A program made the translations under genes and the position numbers. A DNA stretch of 64,000 bases from Alphaproteobacteria bacterium (GTDB taxonomy: Bacteria > Pseudomonadota > Alphaproteobacteria > Rhodospirillales > Casp-alpha2): assembly GCA_024279135.1 (NCBI GenBank), contig JAJRRU010000001.1, forward strand, positions 62,001-126,000, in the 5' to 3' direction. Under the pieces are notes generated by a model. It searched no databases. It saw only the letters and a list, made by a program, of their open reading frames with translations, and had not been told where the DNA came from. Shown here in pieces: positions 1 through 9,553 of this stretch; the stretch's first letter is position 1; each line of letters opens with the position of its first letter.

Positions 1-902
1 CCCAGCTTGAATTTGTCGATATTGCCGGACTGGTTCGCGGTGCGGCAAAAGGCGAGGGGCTGGGTAATCAGTTTCTCGGCAACATCCGTGAGGTGGACGC
101 CATAGTCCATGTGCTGCGGTGTTTTTCCGACGATAACGTGACCCATGTGGAAGGTACAATCGACCCGGTAAATGATGCCGAGACTGTCGAAACAGAACTG
201 ATGCTGGCCGATCTTGAAAGCCTTGAGAAACGCGTGCAACCCCTGGAGAAGAAAATTCGTGGCAATGACAAAAATGCCATGGCACAACTGGATCTGGTCG
301 AACGATCCCTGGTAACTTTACGCGACGGCAAACCGGCACGCCTGGTGGAGATCGCCGACGACGAGCAGAAAAATTTCCGCATGTTGCAATTGCTGAGCGC
401 CAAACCTGTTTTGTATGTCTGCAATGTGGATGAGGCGTCTGCCGCATCGGGCAATGATTTTTCGGCTCGCGTCGAAACCATGGCAACCGAACAAGGGGCC
501 GAATGTGTGGTCATCTCGGCCCAGATCGAACAGGACATTGCCCAGATAACCGACGCCGGGGAACGGGCCGAATTTCTGGACGCGCTGGGGTTGGAAGAAA
601 CCGGCCTGACACGGGTTATTGCGGCAGGCTACCATTTGCTGGATCTGATTACATTCTTTACATCCGGGCCAAAGGAAACCCGGGCCTGGACGGTTTCACG
701 CGGTGCTCTGGCCCCCCAAGCCGCCGGTGTTATTCACTCCGATTTTGAACGGGGTTTCATCCGCGCCGAGACGATTTCCTTCGATGACTTCATTCAATAT
801 GGCGGTGAACAAGGCGCTAAGGATGTGGGTAAGATGCGCCAGGAGGGTAAAACCTATCAGACCCGCGATGGTGATATCATGCTGTTCAGGTTTAATGTGT
901 AA
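1..902 (+). CDS. ychF: Redox-regulated ATPase YchF (Obg-like GTPase family), 5' truncated
   Basis: The reading frame is open from base 3 at the window edge, so the N-terminal G1 region lies outside. The visible part starts at the G3 region (VDIAGLVRGAAKGEG), continues through the coiled-coil insert (about residues 55-110 of what is seen), has the switch to an N-x-D-E type base-recognition loop (CNVDEAS) and ends with a TGS domain (AWTVSRG onwards). YchF is a universally conserved P-loop ATPase that binds ribosomes and is linked to oxidative-stress control. This part matches the family closely and ends at a normal C-terminus (FRFNV). The next gene begins 52 bases downstream. Confidence 0.95.
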   Translation, partial: QLEFVDIAGLVRGAAKGEGLGNQFLGNIREVDAIVHVLRCFSDDNVTHVEGTIDPVNDAETVETELMLADLESLEKRVQPLEKKIRGNDKNAMAQLDLVERSLVTLRDGKPARLVEIADDEQKNFRMLQLLSAKPVLYVCNVDEASAASGNDFSARVETMATEQGAECVVISAQIEQDIAQITDAGERAEFLDALGLEETGLTRVIAAGYHLLDLITFFTSGPKETRAWTVSRGALAPQAAGVIHSDFERGFIRAETISFDDFIQYGGEQGAKDVGKMRQEGKTYQTRDGDIMLFRFNV

Positions 903-954
903 CGGTATTATAGCTGCGACCGTATAGATATTGACCCCGGAAAGGACATGAACC

Positions 955-1839
955 GTGAACCATTCAGGCAAGCCCGTTATCGGCGTAATCGGTGGCAGTG
1001 GCGTTTATGAGATCGAAGGACTGACCAATACACGCTGGCAGTCAATTGAAAGCTCATTTGGAACGCCCTCCGATGAGCTTTTTTTCGGCGAACTTGATGG
1101 CCAGCAACTGGTGTTTCTGCCACGCCACGGCCGGGGTCATAAAATACCACCCAACAAGGTAAACTACCGGGCCAATATTGACGCCATGAAGCGGGCAGGG
1201 TGCACCGAGCTGCTTTCCATCAGCGCTTGCGGTTCCTTGCGTGAAAATCTGCCGCCGGGCACCTTTGTCATTGTTGATCAGTTTATTGACCGCACCATTG
1301 ACCGTGAGAAAAGTTTCTTTGGCCCCGGAATGGTGGCCCATGTGGGGCTCGGTCATCCGGTTTGCGCTCGGTTGAGCGATAAACTGTATGAATGTGCGCA
1401 AAGTCTCGGCATTGATACCGTCAAGGGTGGCACATATCTGGCCATGGAAGGTCCTCAATTCTCGACCCTGGCGGAATCCGAGTTGTACCGTCAATGGGGC
1501 TGTGACGTAATCGGCATGACCAACATGCCCGAGGCCAAACTGGCCCGGGAAGCCGAGCTGTGTTACGCCAGCGTTGCCATGGTTACCGACTTCGATTGCT
1601 GGCATCCCGACCACGACCATGTGACGGTTGATGCCATTATCGCCGTGTTGATGCAGAATGCCGACAAGGGTCGCGAACTGGTCAAAGCCACCGCACCGGA
1701 GCTTGCCGGTCGGAGCGAGCCGTGCGAGTTCGGGTGTCACCGGTCCCTGGAAAACGCCCTGATTACCGCGCCCGATGCCCGTGATCCGGCCATGATTGAA
1801 AAACTGGACGCCGTTGCCGGGCGCATTCTGGATCGCTGA
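955..1839 (+). CDS. mtnP: S-methyl-5'-thioadenosine phosphorylase
   Basis: A 294-residue enzyme that cleaves methylthioadenosine with phosphate to adenine and methylthioribose-1-phosphate. The sequence shows the phosphate loop GGSGVY near residue 12, the PRHGRGH motif near residue 60, and the [16 protein letters not shown] and TDFDCWH stretches that bind base and ribose in PNP/MTAP enzymes. The start is GTG, 8 bases after AAAGGAC; the nearby ATG at 948 is in another frame. The stop overlaps the start of mtnA by one base (TGATG), so the two are translationally coupled and act in sequence. Confidence 0.95.
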   Translation: MNHSGKPVIGVIGGSGVYEIEGLTNTRWQSIESSFGTPSDELFFGELDGQQLVFLPRHGRGHKIPPNKVNYRANIDAMKRAGCTELLSISACGSLRENLPPGTFVIVDQFIDRTIDREKSFFGPGMVAHVGLGHPVCARLSDKLYECAQSLGIDTVKGGTYLAMEGPQFSTLAESELYRQWGCDVIGMTNMPEAKLAREAELCYASVAMVTDFDCWHPDHDHVTVDAIIAVLMQNADKGRELVKATAPELAGRSEPCEFGCHRSLENALITAPDARDPAMIEKLDAVAGRILDR

Positions 1840-2933
1840 TGAAAGTCAACAACACACCCTATCGCACCATCTGGCTGGCCGATGATGGCTGGGCGGTGGA
1901 AATCATCGATCAGACAAAATTACCGCATAATTTTATTACCGTCAGACTGGAAAACCTCGCCGATGGCATTCATGCCATTGCCGACATGCTGGTCCGTGGA
2001 GCACCGTTAATCGGGGCCACGACGGCCTATAGCATGGCATTGGCCATGCGTGAAGACGCGAGCGATGATGCGCTGGATACGGCTTGTGACAGGCTCTATG
2101 CGGCCCGCCCCACGGCGGTAAATCTGCGTTGGGCACTGGACGAAATGCGCAAGGTGCTTACCCCCCTTGCACCGTCTGAACGCACCGCGGCAGCCTACGT
2201 TCGTGCAGGCGAAATCGCCGACGAGGACGTGGAAATCTGTTCGTCCATCGGCGATAACGGTTGTGAGCTTATCAACCGGGTCTGGCAGGATAAAAATCAA
2301 ACCGGGGTGGTCAATGTGCTGACCCACTGTAACGCCGGATGGCTGGCCACGGTCGACTGGGGAACCGCCCTGGCACCCATATACAAGGCCTTTAATGCCG
2401 GAATTCCCGTTCACGTCTGGGTCGATGAAACCAGACCGCGCAACCAGGGTGCCAGCCTTACGGCATGGGAGTTGCAGCAACATGGTGTGCCCCATACCCT
2501 GATCGCCGATAATACCGGCGGACACCTGATGCAGCATGGCAAGGTCGATCTGTGCATCACGGGCACCGACCGGACCACCCGGACCGGTGATGTGTGTAAC
2601 AAGATCGGCACGTATTTGAAGGCGCTGGCAGCAAAAGATAACAATATACCGTTTTATGTCGCCCTGCCCGGACCGACCATCGACTGGACACTGCGCGATG
2701 GTGTGGCTGAAATCCCCATCGAGGAACGGGGCGGTGATGAAGTGCTGCACATGGCCGGGTTATGCGATGACGGCGTGGTTCGCGAGGTCTTATTGACGGC
2801 ACCCGGTGTGACGGCGGCTAACTATGCTTTCGATGTGACACCGGCGCGTCTGGTCACCGGGCTGATTACCGAACGCGGTGTCTGTGCGGCCAGTGCGGAC
2901 GGGCTGGACGGTTTGTATCCTGAATTGTGTTGA
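1839..2933 (+). CDS. mtnA: S-methyl-5-thioribose-1-phosphate isomerase
   Basis: A 364-residue isomerase that turns methylthioribose-1-phosphate into methylthioribulose-1-phosphate. Family signatures are present: [12 protein letters not shown] near residue 53, the catalytic cysteine in [19 protein letters not shown] (near residue 167), and the catalytic aspartate in [18 protein letters not shown]. Length is normal for the eIF2B-like MtnA family. It follows mtnP with a one-base overlap. No later salvage genes (mtnB, C, D, K) or RuBisCO-like gene lie nearby, so the fate of the product is not settled by this window. Confidence 0.95.
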   Translation: MKVNNTPYRTIWLADDGWAVEIIDQTKLPHNFITVRLENLADGIHAIADMLVRGAPLIGATTAYSMALAMREDASDDALDTACDRLYAARPTAVNLRWALDEMRKVLTPLAPSERTAAAYVRAGEIADEDVEICSSIGDNGCELINRVWQDKNQTGVVNVLTHCNAGWLATVDWGTALAPIYKAFNAGIPVHVWVDETRPRNQGASLTAWELQQHGVPHTLIADNTGGHLMQHGKVDLCITGTDRTTRTGDVCNKIGTYLKALAAKDNNIPFYVALPGPTIDWTLRDGVAEIPIEERGGDEVLHMAGLCDDGVVREVLLTAPGVTAANYAFDVTPARLVTGLITERGVCAASADGLDGLYPELC

Positions 2934-2951
2934 AGTGAGAGAATTTCCATA

Positions 2952-3650
2952 ATGACTGTTTTAATTGTTGAACATCACGACAAACCTTCCGATGGCGAAG
3001 TGGGCAATGCCATTCGCCAGGCCGGGGTGCCTATCGAGGTTCTGTGGGGTGAAAAAGGCGATCCCATTCCCGCTAACGCCGATGACTATGAGGCGCTGGT
3101 GATTTTCGGCGGGGCCATGGCGGTCGATGACGAGGTACGTTGTCCGTATATTCCTGAACTGATACGCCTGATCCAGGATTTTGGCCGCACCGATAAACCG
3201 GTTTTGGGGGTCTGTCTCGGCGCTCAACTGGTGGCACGCGCCTATGGCGGGAAACCCATACTGGACGGTTTTTTCGAACTGGGTTATTGCCCGGTCAGGC
3301 TGACCGAAGACGGCAGGGATGATCCGGTGGTCGGTCACATGGTGTCTGATCAGGCTATTTTCCAGTGGCACACGGACCATTTCACCTTGCCACCGGGGGC
3401 CGTCCATCTGGCTACCGGGGATGACCATCCCTATCAATGTTTCAAGATCGGGCGGGCAACCTATGGTGTGCAATTTCATTTTGAAGTAACCCGCGACACC
3501 GTCGAATACTGGATCGCTACGGGTATTGATAAAGTTACCGAGCATCACCCGGAGTTCATAGCCGCCTTGCCAGAACAGTTTGATAATCATCTTGAGCCGG
3601 TAAAGCAATTTTGTCATACCGCCGTTCGTAACTGGCTGGCATTGCGGTAA
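2952..3650 (+). CDS. Class I glutamine amidotransferase (GMP synthase-like domain protein)
   Basis: A 232-residue single-domain class I amidotransferase. The nucleophile elbow GVCLGAQ (Cys near residue 92) and the His-x-Glu dyad in QFHFE (near residue 176) make a complete catalytic triad. There is no synthetase domain, so it resembles the stand-alone YfeJ/GuaA-like amidotransferases, whose substrates are mostly unknown. It starts 18 bases after mtnA and shares its strand, so it probably belongs to that transcript, which ends at the hairpin just downstream. Function beyond glutamine hydrolysis is not inferable. Confidence 0.85.
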   Translation: MTVLIVEHHDKPSDGEVGNAIRQAGVPIEVLWGEKGDPIPANADDYEALVIFGGAMAVDDEVRCPYIPELIRLIQDFGRTDKPVLGVCLGAQLVARAYGGKPILDGFFELGYCPVRLTEDGRDDPVVGHMVSDQAIFQWHTDHFTLPPGAVHLATGDDHPYQCFKIGRATYGVQFHFEVTRDTVEYWIATGIDKVTEHHPEFIAALPEQFDNHLEPVKQFCHTAVRNWLALR

Positions 3651-3666
3651 ATCGTATCAGAACAAT

Positions 3667-3700
3667 AAAAAAAGGCCCCGAAACAAACGGGGCCTTTTTT
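3667..3700. terminator. Bidirectional intrinsic terminator
   Basis: A GGCCCCG/CGGGGCC stem around a 7-base AAACAAA loop is flanked by an A-run on the left and a T-run on the right, so it works on both strands. It separates the amidotransferase gene from the convergent bc1 operon. Confidence 0.9.
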
Positions 3701-3722
3701 ATGCGTTTTGCGTTACGTTCAA

Positions 3723-4502
3723 TCAGTGCAATTTAGCCCAGATTTTACGTTTCAGGCCGTACAGCATGCCCGTCAGTACCACCAGGAAAATCATGACTTT
3801 CAGACCGAGACTTTTACGTTCTTCAAGCTCTGGTTCAGCAGTCCACGCCAGGAAGGTTACGATATCGTGCGCGATTTGTTCCTTGCTGGTTGACGTTCCG
3901 TCGGCGTATTCCACATAATCATCATCGACCGGTGGGGCCATGGCGATCTGGTTACCCGGGAAATAATGGTTGTAGTTCATGCCGTCCATCAATACCACGC
4001 CATCCGGAGCTTCTTCTTCATAACCGGTCAACAGGGCGTAAATATAGTTTGCACCGTTTTTGCGGGCCTTGGTCATCAGCGACAGATCAGGAGGGTAAGC
4101 ACCGCCGTTTGATGCCCGTGCGGCTTGTTCATTGGCAAACGGGCCAACAAACCGGTCGGCTGGTTTGGCTTCGCGGGTAAACATTTCGCCTTCGTCATCG
4201 GGGCCGTCCTCGACCTCATAGTCAATCGCGAAAGCCTTGATTTCATCTATGCTGAACCCGATGTTGCCCAGGTCACGGTAATGGACCAGATCCAGGCTGT
4301 GGCAGCTTGAGCAAACCTCGGCATAGACTTGCAGACCGCGACGCAGTGCCGCACGGTCAAAGGTTCCGAACGGCCCGTTCCACGACCACGACTGAGAGGG
4401 GATTTCCGCCCCTCCGGCAGCCTGGCTCGGGGTTGAAACAGTGCTGACAACACCGGCTATGGCGAGTGCTGAAAGGACGGACGTGAGCGTCTTTTTAATC
4501 AT
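3723..4502 (-). CDS. petC: Cytochrome c1 of the cytochrome bc1 complex
   Basis: A 259-residue heme protein that passes electrons from the Rieske centre to soluble or membrane cytochrome c. It has a cleavable signal peptide ending near SQAAGG, a single heme c site CSSCHSL near residue 62, the axial methionine region (IAMAPPVDDD), and a C-terminal membrane anchor (about residues 232-250) followed by basic residues. It is the last gene of the petA-petB-petC operon, 15 bases after petB, and ends close to the bidirectional terminator. This is the fbcFBC arrangement usual in Alphaproteobacteria. Confidence 0.96.
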   Translation of the reverse strand: MIKKTLTSVLSALAIAGVVSTVSTPSQAAGGAEIPSQSWSWNGPFGTFDRAALRRGLQVYAEVCSSCHSLDLVHYRDLGNIGFSIDEIKAFAIDYEVEDGPDDEGEMFTREAKPADRFVGPFANEQAARASNGGAYPPDLSLMTKARKNGANYIYALLTGYEEEAPDGVVLMDGMNYNHYFPGNQIAMAPPVDDDYVEYADGTSTSKEQIAHDIVTFLAWTAEPELEERKSLGLKVMIFLVVLTGMLYGLKRKIWAKLH

Positions 4503-4517
4503 TATATCCTCCGTGCC

Positions 4518-5786
4518 TTATTCAGCAGACTTGATAACGGCTGTGCTGATACTCTCAGGAATCGGTTTGGGCCGTTCCAGAATACCAATCAGCGGTACCA
4601 GGACCACAAGATGGAAAAAGTAGTAGAAAGTCGCAATCTGGCCGATGATGATAAAGTTACCTTCGGCAGGTTTTGCACCAATATAGCCCAGCAACAGACA
4701 ATCCGCGACGAATATCCAGAAGAACTGTTTGTTGATGGGACGGAACTTGTTGCTACGTACTTTTGATGTATCAAGCCAGGGTAGCAGCACCAAAATCAAC
4801 GTGGCCGCAAACATGGCCAGAACACCAGCCAGTTTGGCCGACATCAGCCAGGCCACAGGCCAATACATAAAGAAGTCCGCCGTAAAGGCCCGCAGGATCG
4901 CGTAGAACGGCAGGAAGTACCATTCCGGTACGATGTGGGCCGGTGTAACCATGGGGTTGGCTTCGATGTAGTTGTCCGGCTCGCCGAAGAAATTCGGGGC
5001 GTAGAACACAAAACCTAAGAAGAAGATCAGCAACACGCCCATACCGAATAAATCCTTGATGGTATAGTACGGATGGAAGGGGATGAAATCCTCCGGTTCG
5101 CGAGCTTCGACACCGAGCGGGTTGTTTGAACGGTGCACATGCAATGCCCACAAATGAACAAAAACCAGGCCGAACAGAACAAATGGTAACAGGTAATGCA
5201 GTGAGTAAAAGCGGTTCAGGGTTGGATTGTCAACCGAGAAACCACCCCACAACAGAGTGACCAGGGCATCCCCGACATAGGGAATGGCCGAGAACATGCT
5301 GGTGATAACCGTCGCGCCCCAAAAGCTCATCTGGCCCCATGGCAGTACATAACCGAGGAATGCAGTGGCCATCATGGCCAACAGGATAAACACGCCGATG
5401 ATCCACAGCAATTCACGGGGTTCTTTGTAGGAACCGTAATACATGCCACGGAACATGTGGATGTAGACACAAATGAAGAACATGGACCCGCCGTTCATGT
5501 GAATATAGCGGATCAGCCAGCCATAGTTCACATCGCGCATGATACGTTCGACGGAATCAAAGGCATAATCAACATGGGCGGTATAGTGCATGGCCAGCAC
5601 GATGCCCGTGGCAACCATAACGGCCAGGATGATCCCGGCCAGGGAACCGAAATTCCACCAGTAGTTAAGGTTGCGAGGGGCAGGGTAGCTGCCGCCCACG
5701 GAACTATCAATGAAACTGAAAACCGGCAAACGGTATTCAACCCACTTCAGGACCGGATTTTTGAATTCGATAGGAGATGAAGACAT
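4518..5786 (-). CDS. petB: Cytochrome b of the cytochrome bc1 complex
   Basis: A 422-residue polytopic membrane protein carrying hemes bL and bH and both quinone sites. It has the [13 protein letters not shown] stretch (the PEWY motif of the Qo site), the [18 protein letters not shown] region, and paired heme histidines in helices B and D. The start at 5786 (MSSSPIEF) sits 10 bases after petA. The frame stays open upstream into petA, but that extension has no family similarity and would overlap the Rieske gene. Operon partners are petA and petC. Confidence 0.96.
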   Translation of the reverse strand: MSSSPIEFKNPVLKWVEYRLPVFSFIDSSVGGSYPAPRNLNYWWNFGSLAGIILAVMVATGIVLAMHYTAHVDYAFDSVERIMRDVNYGWLIRYIHMNGGSMFFICVYIHMFRGMYYGSYKEPRELLWIIGVFILLAMMATAFLGYVLPWGQMSFWGATVITSMFSAIPYVGDALVTLLWGGFSVDNPTLNRFYSLHYLLPFVLFGLVFVHLWALHVHRSNNPLGVEAREPEDFIPFHPYYTIKDLFGMGVLLIFFLGFVFYAPNFFGEPDNYIEANPMVTPAHIVPEWYFLPFYAILRAFTADFFMYWPVAWLMSAKLAGVLAMFAATLILVLLPWLDTSKVRSNKFRPINKQFFWIFVADCLLLGYIGAKPAEGNFIIIGQIATFYYFFHLVVLVPLIGILERPKPIPESISTAVIKSAE

Positions 5787-5796
5787 TGATTTTTCC

Positions 5797-6354
5797 TTAC
5801 CCGATCTTAACTGTTGTATCGTCAAGGAACACATAGCCCGGAACCGCCAGGTTCTTCGGTGCTGGTCCTTTGCGGATACGCCCGGAGGTATCATAATGGG
5901 AACCATGACAAGGGCAGAACCAACCACCGAATTCGCCTTTTGGTTCGCTGGATTTCTGACCAAGGGGGATGCAACCCAAATGGGTGCACACGCCAACCAT
6001 GATAAGCCATTCGGCTTTCTGAACGCGATCCTCGTCACTTTCCGGATCGGCCAGATCGTCGTTGCTAACGCTTCGGGCCTGTTCGATCTCGTCGGCTGTG
6101 CGATGACGCACGAAGACAGGTTTTCCTTGCCAGACGACCGTAATGCTCTGGCCTTTCTCGATGGGGGACAGGTCAACTTCTGTGGTGGATAATGCCAGCG
6201 TGTCTTTGGCTGGGTTCATGGAATGAATCAGGGGCCAGGCGGCGAGTGCCATACCCAGTCCGCCAATGGTTGATGTCGCGACTAACAGGAAATCGCGCCG
6301 ACTTTTCTCGTCACTATCAGATGTACTGAGAGCAGCATCAGCAGAACTAACCAT
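5797..6354 (-). CDS. petA: Rieske iron-sulfur subunit of the cytochrome bc1 complex
   Basis: A 185-residue [2Fe-2S] protein, the first gene of the bc1 operon. A twin-arginine-like SRRDFLLVA leads into an uncleaved membrane anchor (about residues 19-42). The cluster-binding boxes CTHLGC (near residue 128) and CPCHGSHYD (near residue 149) hold the two cysteines, two histidines and the disulfide cysteines. The start follows a strong GAGGGGAG ribosome site. Expression of the whole complex should begin in the 236-base gap that separates this gene from the divergent trmL. Confidence 0.96.
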   Translation of the reverse strand: MVSSADAALSTSDSDEKSRRDFLLVATSTIGGLGMALAAWPLIHSMNPAKDTLALSTTEVDLSPIEKGQSITVVWQGKPVFVRHRTADEIEQARSVSNDDLADPESDEDRVQKAEWLIMVGVCTHLGCIPLGQKSSEPKGEFGGWFCPCHGSHYDTSGRIRKGPAPKNLAVPGYVFLDDTTVKIG

Positions 6355-6590
6355 TAAATCTCCCCTCTATATTCGGGTTGCAGGGTTTGTTATTACGGGT
6401 TGTTTCAAACCCAAAAGAAATAGCGAGATACCAGTCGCTTAATAAACGACATCTTTCCTCACATAATCAGGGGTATACTGCAAATAAACCAAGATTGAAA
6501 GGGAGAAGGTGCTCATTCTGGCGGTTATTGTTGTTGCAATTTGGTATAAGAAGCCTGATACAAGTTTTTTCCATGGAGTACCGTAGATTT

Positions 6591-7064
6591 ATGCCGATCC
6601 GCATTGCACTATATGAACCCGATATTCCCCAAAATACCGGCACCATCCTGCGTACCGCCGTCTGTCTCGGGGTTGGTGTTGATATCATAGAACCCTGCGG
6701 CTTTGTGTGGGATGAAAAACGTATGCGCCGGGCGGGAATGGACTATCTGGATGTGGTGGATTTGCGACGCTATTCGTCCTGGAAAAACTACCATGAAAAC
6801 CGTCCCAACGTCGACGGTCGGTTGGTATTGCTGACCACACGCGGTAGCATGTCCCATATGGAATTCCCCTTTTTGCCGGGCGATACCCTGTTGTTGGGAC
6901 GCGAAAGCGCCGGGGTGCCTGATTTGGTTCACGATTGCGTTAACGCGCGCATTTTCGTTCCGCTAACACAAGGTATGCGATCGCTCAATGTTGCGGTTAC
7001 CGGGGGCATTGTGCTGGGCGAGGCCTTGCGCCAGATCGGTGGCTTCCCGTTGCGCTCATCGTAA
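6591..7064 (+). CDS. trmL: tRNA (cytidine(34)-2'-O)-methyltransferase
   Basis: A 157-residue SPOUT-class methyltransferase that 2'-O-methylates the wobble base of certain leucine tRNAs. The family start LYEPDIPQNTGTI, the central LLGRESAGVPD and the C-terminal knot LTQGMRSLNVAV are all present. I place the start at 6591 (MPIRIALYE), which has GGAG about 12 bases upstream; an in-frame ATG at 6573 is possible but has no ribosome site. It is divergent from the bc1 operon and convergent with the Crp-like gene. Confidence 0.93.
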   Translation: MPIRIALYEPDIPQNTGTILRTAVCLGVGVDIIEPCGFVWDEKRMRRAGMDYLDVVDLRRYSSWKNYHENRPNVDGRLVLLTTRGSMSHMEFPFLPGDTLLLGRESAGVPDLVHDCVNARIFVPLTQGMRSLNVAVTGGIVLGEALRQIGGFPLRSS

Positions 7065-7085
7065 TCCAGGGCTGAAAGGATTACC

Positions 7086-7634
7086 TCAGACGGACCGTCT
7101 GCTGGCCAGCTCTCTGTACAGGGCTTCCGGACTTACCCCAATTTGAAGGGCAACGTCCCTCCATTGGCCCCTGGGCGGCAGCTCTCCACCCTGCCAGGCA
7201 ATCCAGCCATCTAACCTTTGCGATACGGTCTTGCGGGACAGGATTTCAAGCAGACCGCGTGTTGACTGCACTTCTCTGGCCAGTCGGGCCGCCCACGCCG
7301 TGGATAAACTCTCGTTGCCCCGGAGAAGTTTCAGGAATGCGGCTTTTGGCAGGATAAAAATTTCTGAAGGCTGCCTGACAACGGCGCCGCAATGATATTG
7401 GTCGCTATACAGTGATGCTTCGGCCAGAACTGAACCGTCTCTGGCGCGTTGCAGAATCGTCGTGTTGCCGTCAACCTGGTGGCGGATCAACTCAACCATT
7501 CCTTTTGCAACAATATACATGATCTGCACGGGATCATCCTGAAAGAACAGATGGGTGTCTTTTTCGTGCAGACGTGAAGTGCCAGCGTGGATTGTGAGAT
7601 TTTTTATGAAATCATCTAACATGATTACTATCAT
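7086..7634 (-). CDS. Crp/Fnr-family transcriptional regulator
   Basis: A 182-residue protein with an N-terminal cyclic-nucleotide-binding-type beta barrel (about residues 15-120) and a short C-terminal DNA-binding region in which GQWRDVALQIGVSPEALYRELASR (split as GQWRDVALQIGV and SPEALYRELASR) forms the helix-turn-helix. It has no cysteine cluster of the FNR type, so an oxygen-sensing iron-sulfur centre is not supported. It is divergent from a Spy-like periplasmic protein gene, and an inverted repeat overlaps its own start codon, which suggests autoregulation. The ligand is unknown. Confidence 0.85.
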   Translation of the reverse strand: MIVIMLDDFIKNLTIHAGTSRLHEKDTHLFFQDDPVQIMYIVAKGMVELIRHQVDGNTTILQRARDGSVLAEASLYSDQYHCGAVVRQPSEIFILPKAAFLKLLRGNESLSTAWAARLAREVQSTRGLLEILSRKTVSQRLDGWIAWQGGELPPRGQWRDVALQIGVSPEALYRELASRRSV

Positions 7635-7636
7635 GT
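7619..7636. promoter_or_regulatory. Inverted repeat at the start of the Crp-like gene
   Basis: ACATGAT-TACT-ATCATGT, a perfect 7+7 inverted repeat with a 4-base spacer. It covers the ATG of the Crp-like regulator and faces the divergent Spy-like gene. It could be an operator for the regulator itself; that is inference from symmetry and position. Confidence 0.45.
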
Positions 7637-7697
7637 ACCTGTAGGACTGAACATGGCAAGGTCTGGTTGAATTAATCCACCAATATCAGGGAATATT

Positions 7698-8228
7698 ATG
7701 AAAACCAGCCTCTTTATCATTGCCATCACCCTGTTTGCTGTTCCCGCCAATGCCAACGAAGCAAAACAGCCACATCACTCAAAATACGCCGGGCAGGAAA
7801 ACCGCATGATCAAGAGCCTGTCTGATGATGATATTAAAAAGTTGCGCAATGGTGGCGGCTGGGGGCTGGCCAAAGCCGCAGAATTGAACGGTGTGCCCGG
7901 GCCCACCCACTTGTTGGAATTAAAACATCAGGTCGCCCTCAGGGATGATCAGGTTGTGGCCATTGAGGCATCATTTCGGGAGATGAAATCACAGGCCATT
8001 AGCTATGGTGAAAAGCTGATCGATCTGGAAAAGCAACTGGGTCATTTATTTCGCAGCGGATCAGTTAATCACGCCACCTTGCGCGTAGCCCTGGGCGAGA
8101 TTGCCACAACCCGCATGGAACTGCGCTATGTCCATCTATCATCTCATCTGGATATGCTAGCCATTATCTCACAGGACCAGATTAAGAAATACAATGAAAT
8201 ACAGGGCTACAGTATCCAACACCAATAA
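7698..8228 (+). CDS. Spy/CpxP-like periplasmic protein
   Basis: A 176-residue exported protein. A signal peptide (residues 1-19, ending in ANA) precedes a helical domain with a GGWGLAKAAELNGVPGPTHLLEL segment (seen as GGWGLAKAAELN then GVPGPTHLLEL), a Q-V-A-L-R-D-D-Q-V type repeat (near residue 80) and a second one near the C-terminus (ISQDQIKKYNEI). These resemble the LTxxQ repeats of Spy/CpxP-type periplasmic chaperones and metal-stress sensors. Its divergent neighbour is a Crp-like regulator, suggesting stress-controlled expression. The exact ligand or client is unknown. Confidence 0.7.
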   Translation: MKTSLFIIAITLFAVPANANEAKQPHHSKYAGQENRMIKSLSDDDIKKLRNGGGWGLAKAAELNGVPGPTHLLELKHQVALRDDQVVAIEASFREMKSQAISYGEKLIDLEKQLGHLFRSGSVNHATLRVALGEIATTRMELRYVHLSSHLDMLAIISQDQIKKYNEIQGYSIQHQ

Positions 8229-8230
8229 TT

Positions 8231-9553
8231 TTAAGCCGTCTTGAGCAGATTTTTTAGGGTTTCCAGGCATTCATCATGGCCGGCTGTGCAGTCCGTATCG
8301 ATCCACCAGTTACGAACCTGTTCGAGCATATGACCGATTGCGGGGCCTTGTTCCATACCCAGGCGTAACAGGTCATCGCCCTGGAGAGGGAAAACCGGTT
8401 GTTGCCAGCTAACGATTCTCTCCATTAAATCTATCCATGCCTGTTTGCGTTCTTTGTCCAGTTTTGCTTTGTCGGCCAATTCCCGCGACCAGGTGATCAA
8501 ACACCGGTCACTATAAATACCGGCACCGAGTACGAAAAGCTGGCGGGTGTGTCCGGTGTGAGGGCCCAGCGGGTCGGGTGGGGTGAAATCGGTAAGCTGT
8601 AACAGACGTTTAAGAATGGCATTGCTGAAAGCCCAGCGCCGGGTCAGATTTTTGACAAGCGTCGGATCGGTACGGGGGGGCAGCAATACGACCAGATTCC
8701 TGACCGGATCAAGCCCGATGCCGTCCAGATTTATCGCGGTGGTGCAAAGCCAGTTCAAGGCCCTCAGATCACCGAATTTCTTGGCTTCGGGCAGGACATG
8801 TTTAAGGATCAATTCGCCATTCATCATAATAAGAATATCGGGTGCATTATTTTCGGCGATGATTTTCATCATTTCATCGCGGACCCGCTCACCCGACAAA
8901 TGGCGCAGTTTTTTAGCTTCCAGTCGGCAGGCCGCCAGAGCCTCGCGAGACGTTGGCGGGCGCCCGTGGGTGGACTGAAAACGGAAAAACCGCAAAATTC
9001 GTAAATAATCCTCGGCAATACGGTTACCCGGTTTGCCAATGAATGTAACCCGCCCGTAGGCCAGGTCCAATATGCCGTTAAAGGGATCATAAACTGCCCC
9101 GTTGCGGGTTGCCGACATGGCGTTGATGGTAAAATCCCGGCGTGTGGCATCGGCGATCCAGTCTTCCCCAAAGATGACCTGGGCATGGCGCCCATCGGTT
9201 TTGATATCTTCACGCAAGGTTGTTATCTGATAGCTGTTGCCGTCAACCAATCCGGTGATGGTGCCGTGTTCGATACCGGTGGGGATTGCCCGAATACCGG
9301 CGGCCTCCAGTAATCTGATGGTTTCCTTTGGTCGGGTGGTGGTGGCGATGTCCACATCATTGACCGGTCGTTTGGCAAGGGCATCACGCACGCAGCCACC
9401 GACAAAACGGACTTCAGCCCCGCCTGCCTCCAGGGCATCAAAAATGGCCTGAACCTGGGGTGCCGTAAACCAGTCCTGGGGTTCGATCTGGCCGGTGGCT
9501 TCCAGCCCGGTGGTTTCAAGGGAAAACAGGTTTTCGCGTTTGATTCCGTTCAT
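8231..9553 (-). CDS. cca: CCA tRNA nucleotidyltransferase
   Basis: A 440-residue class II nucleotidyltransferase that adds or repairs the 3' CCA end of tRNAs. The N-terminal catalytic motif GGCVRDALAKRPVNDVDIATT carries the two metal-binding aspartates (DVD), followed by IPTGIEHGTIT and the second-domain ERVRDEMMKI motif. The gene overlaps the upstream DUF6111 gene by 4 bases (ATGA), showing translational coupling. Only 2 bases separate its stop from the convergent Spy-like gene. Confidence 0.94.
   Translation of the reverse strand: MNGIKRENLFSLETTGLEATGQIEPQDWFTAPQVQAIFDALEAGGAEVRFVGGCVRDALAKRPVNDVDIATTTRPKETIRLLEAAGIRAIPTGIEHGTITGLVDGNSYQITTLREDIKTDGRHAQVIFGEDWIADATRRDFTINAMSATRNGAVYDPFNGILDLAYGRVTFIGKPGNRIAEDYLRILRFFRFQSTHGRPPTSREALAACRLEAKKLRHLSGERVRDEMMKIIAENNAPDILIMMNGELILKHVLPEAKKFGDLRALNWLCTTAINLDGIGLDPVRNLVVLLPPRTDPTLVKNLTRRWAFSNAILKRLLQLTDFTPPDPLGPHTGHTRQLFVLGAGIYSDRCLITWSRELADKAKLDKERKQAWIDLMERIVSWQQPVFPLQGDDLLRLGMEQGPAIGHMLEQVRNWWIDTDCTAGHDECLETLKNLLKTA

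Noticed and set aside
948-960. ATG at 948 as the start of mtnP
   Set aside because: It is in a different frame; the GTG at 955 follows AAAGGAC at proper spacing and gives the expected N-terminus.
2007-2750. Long minus-strand frame opposite mtnA
   Set aside because: It sits within the well-supported mtnA gene and shows no family features.
5787-6176. 130-codon upstream extension of the cytochrome b frame
   Set aside because: It overlaps the Rieske gene in another frame, is basic and low in family-like content, and MSSSPIEF at 5786 is the normal cytochrome b start.
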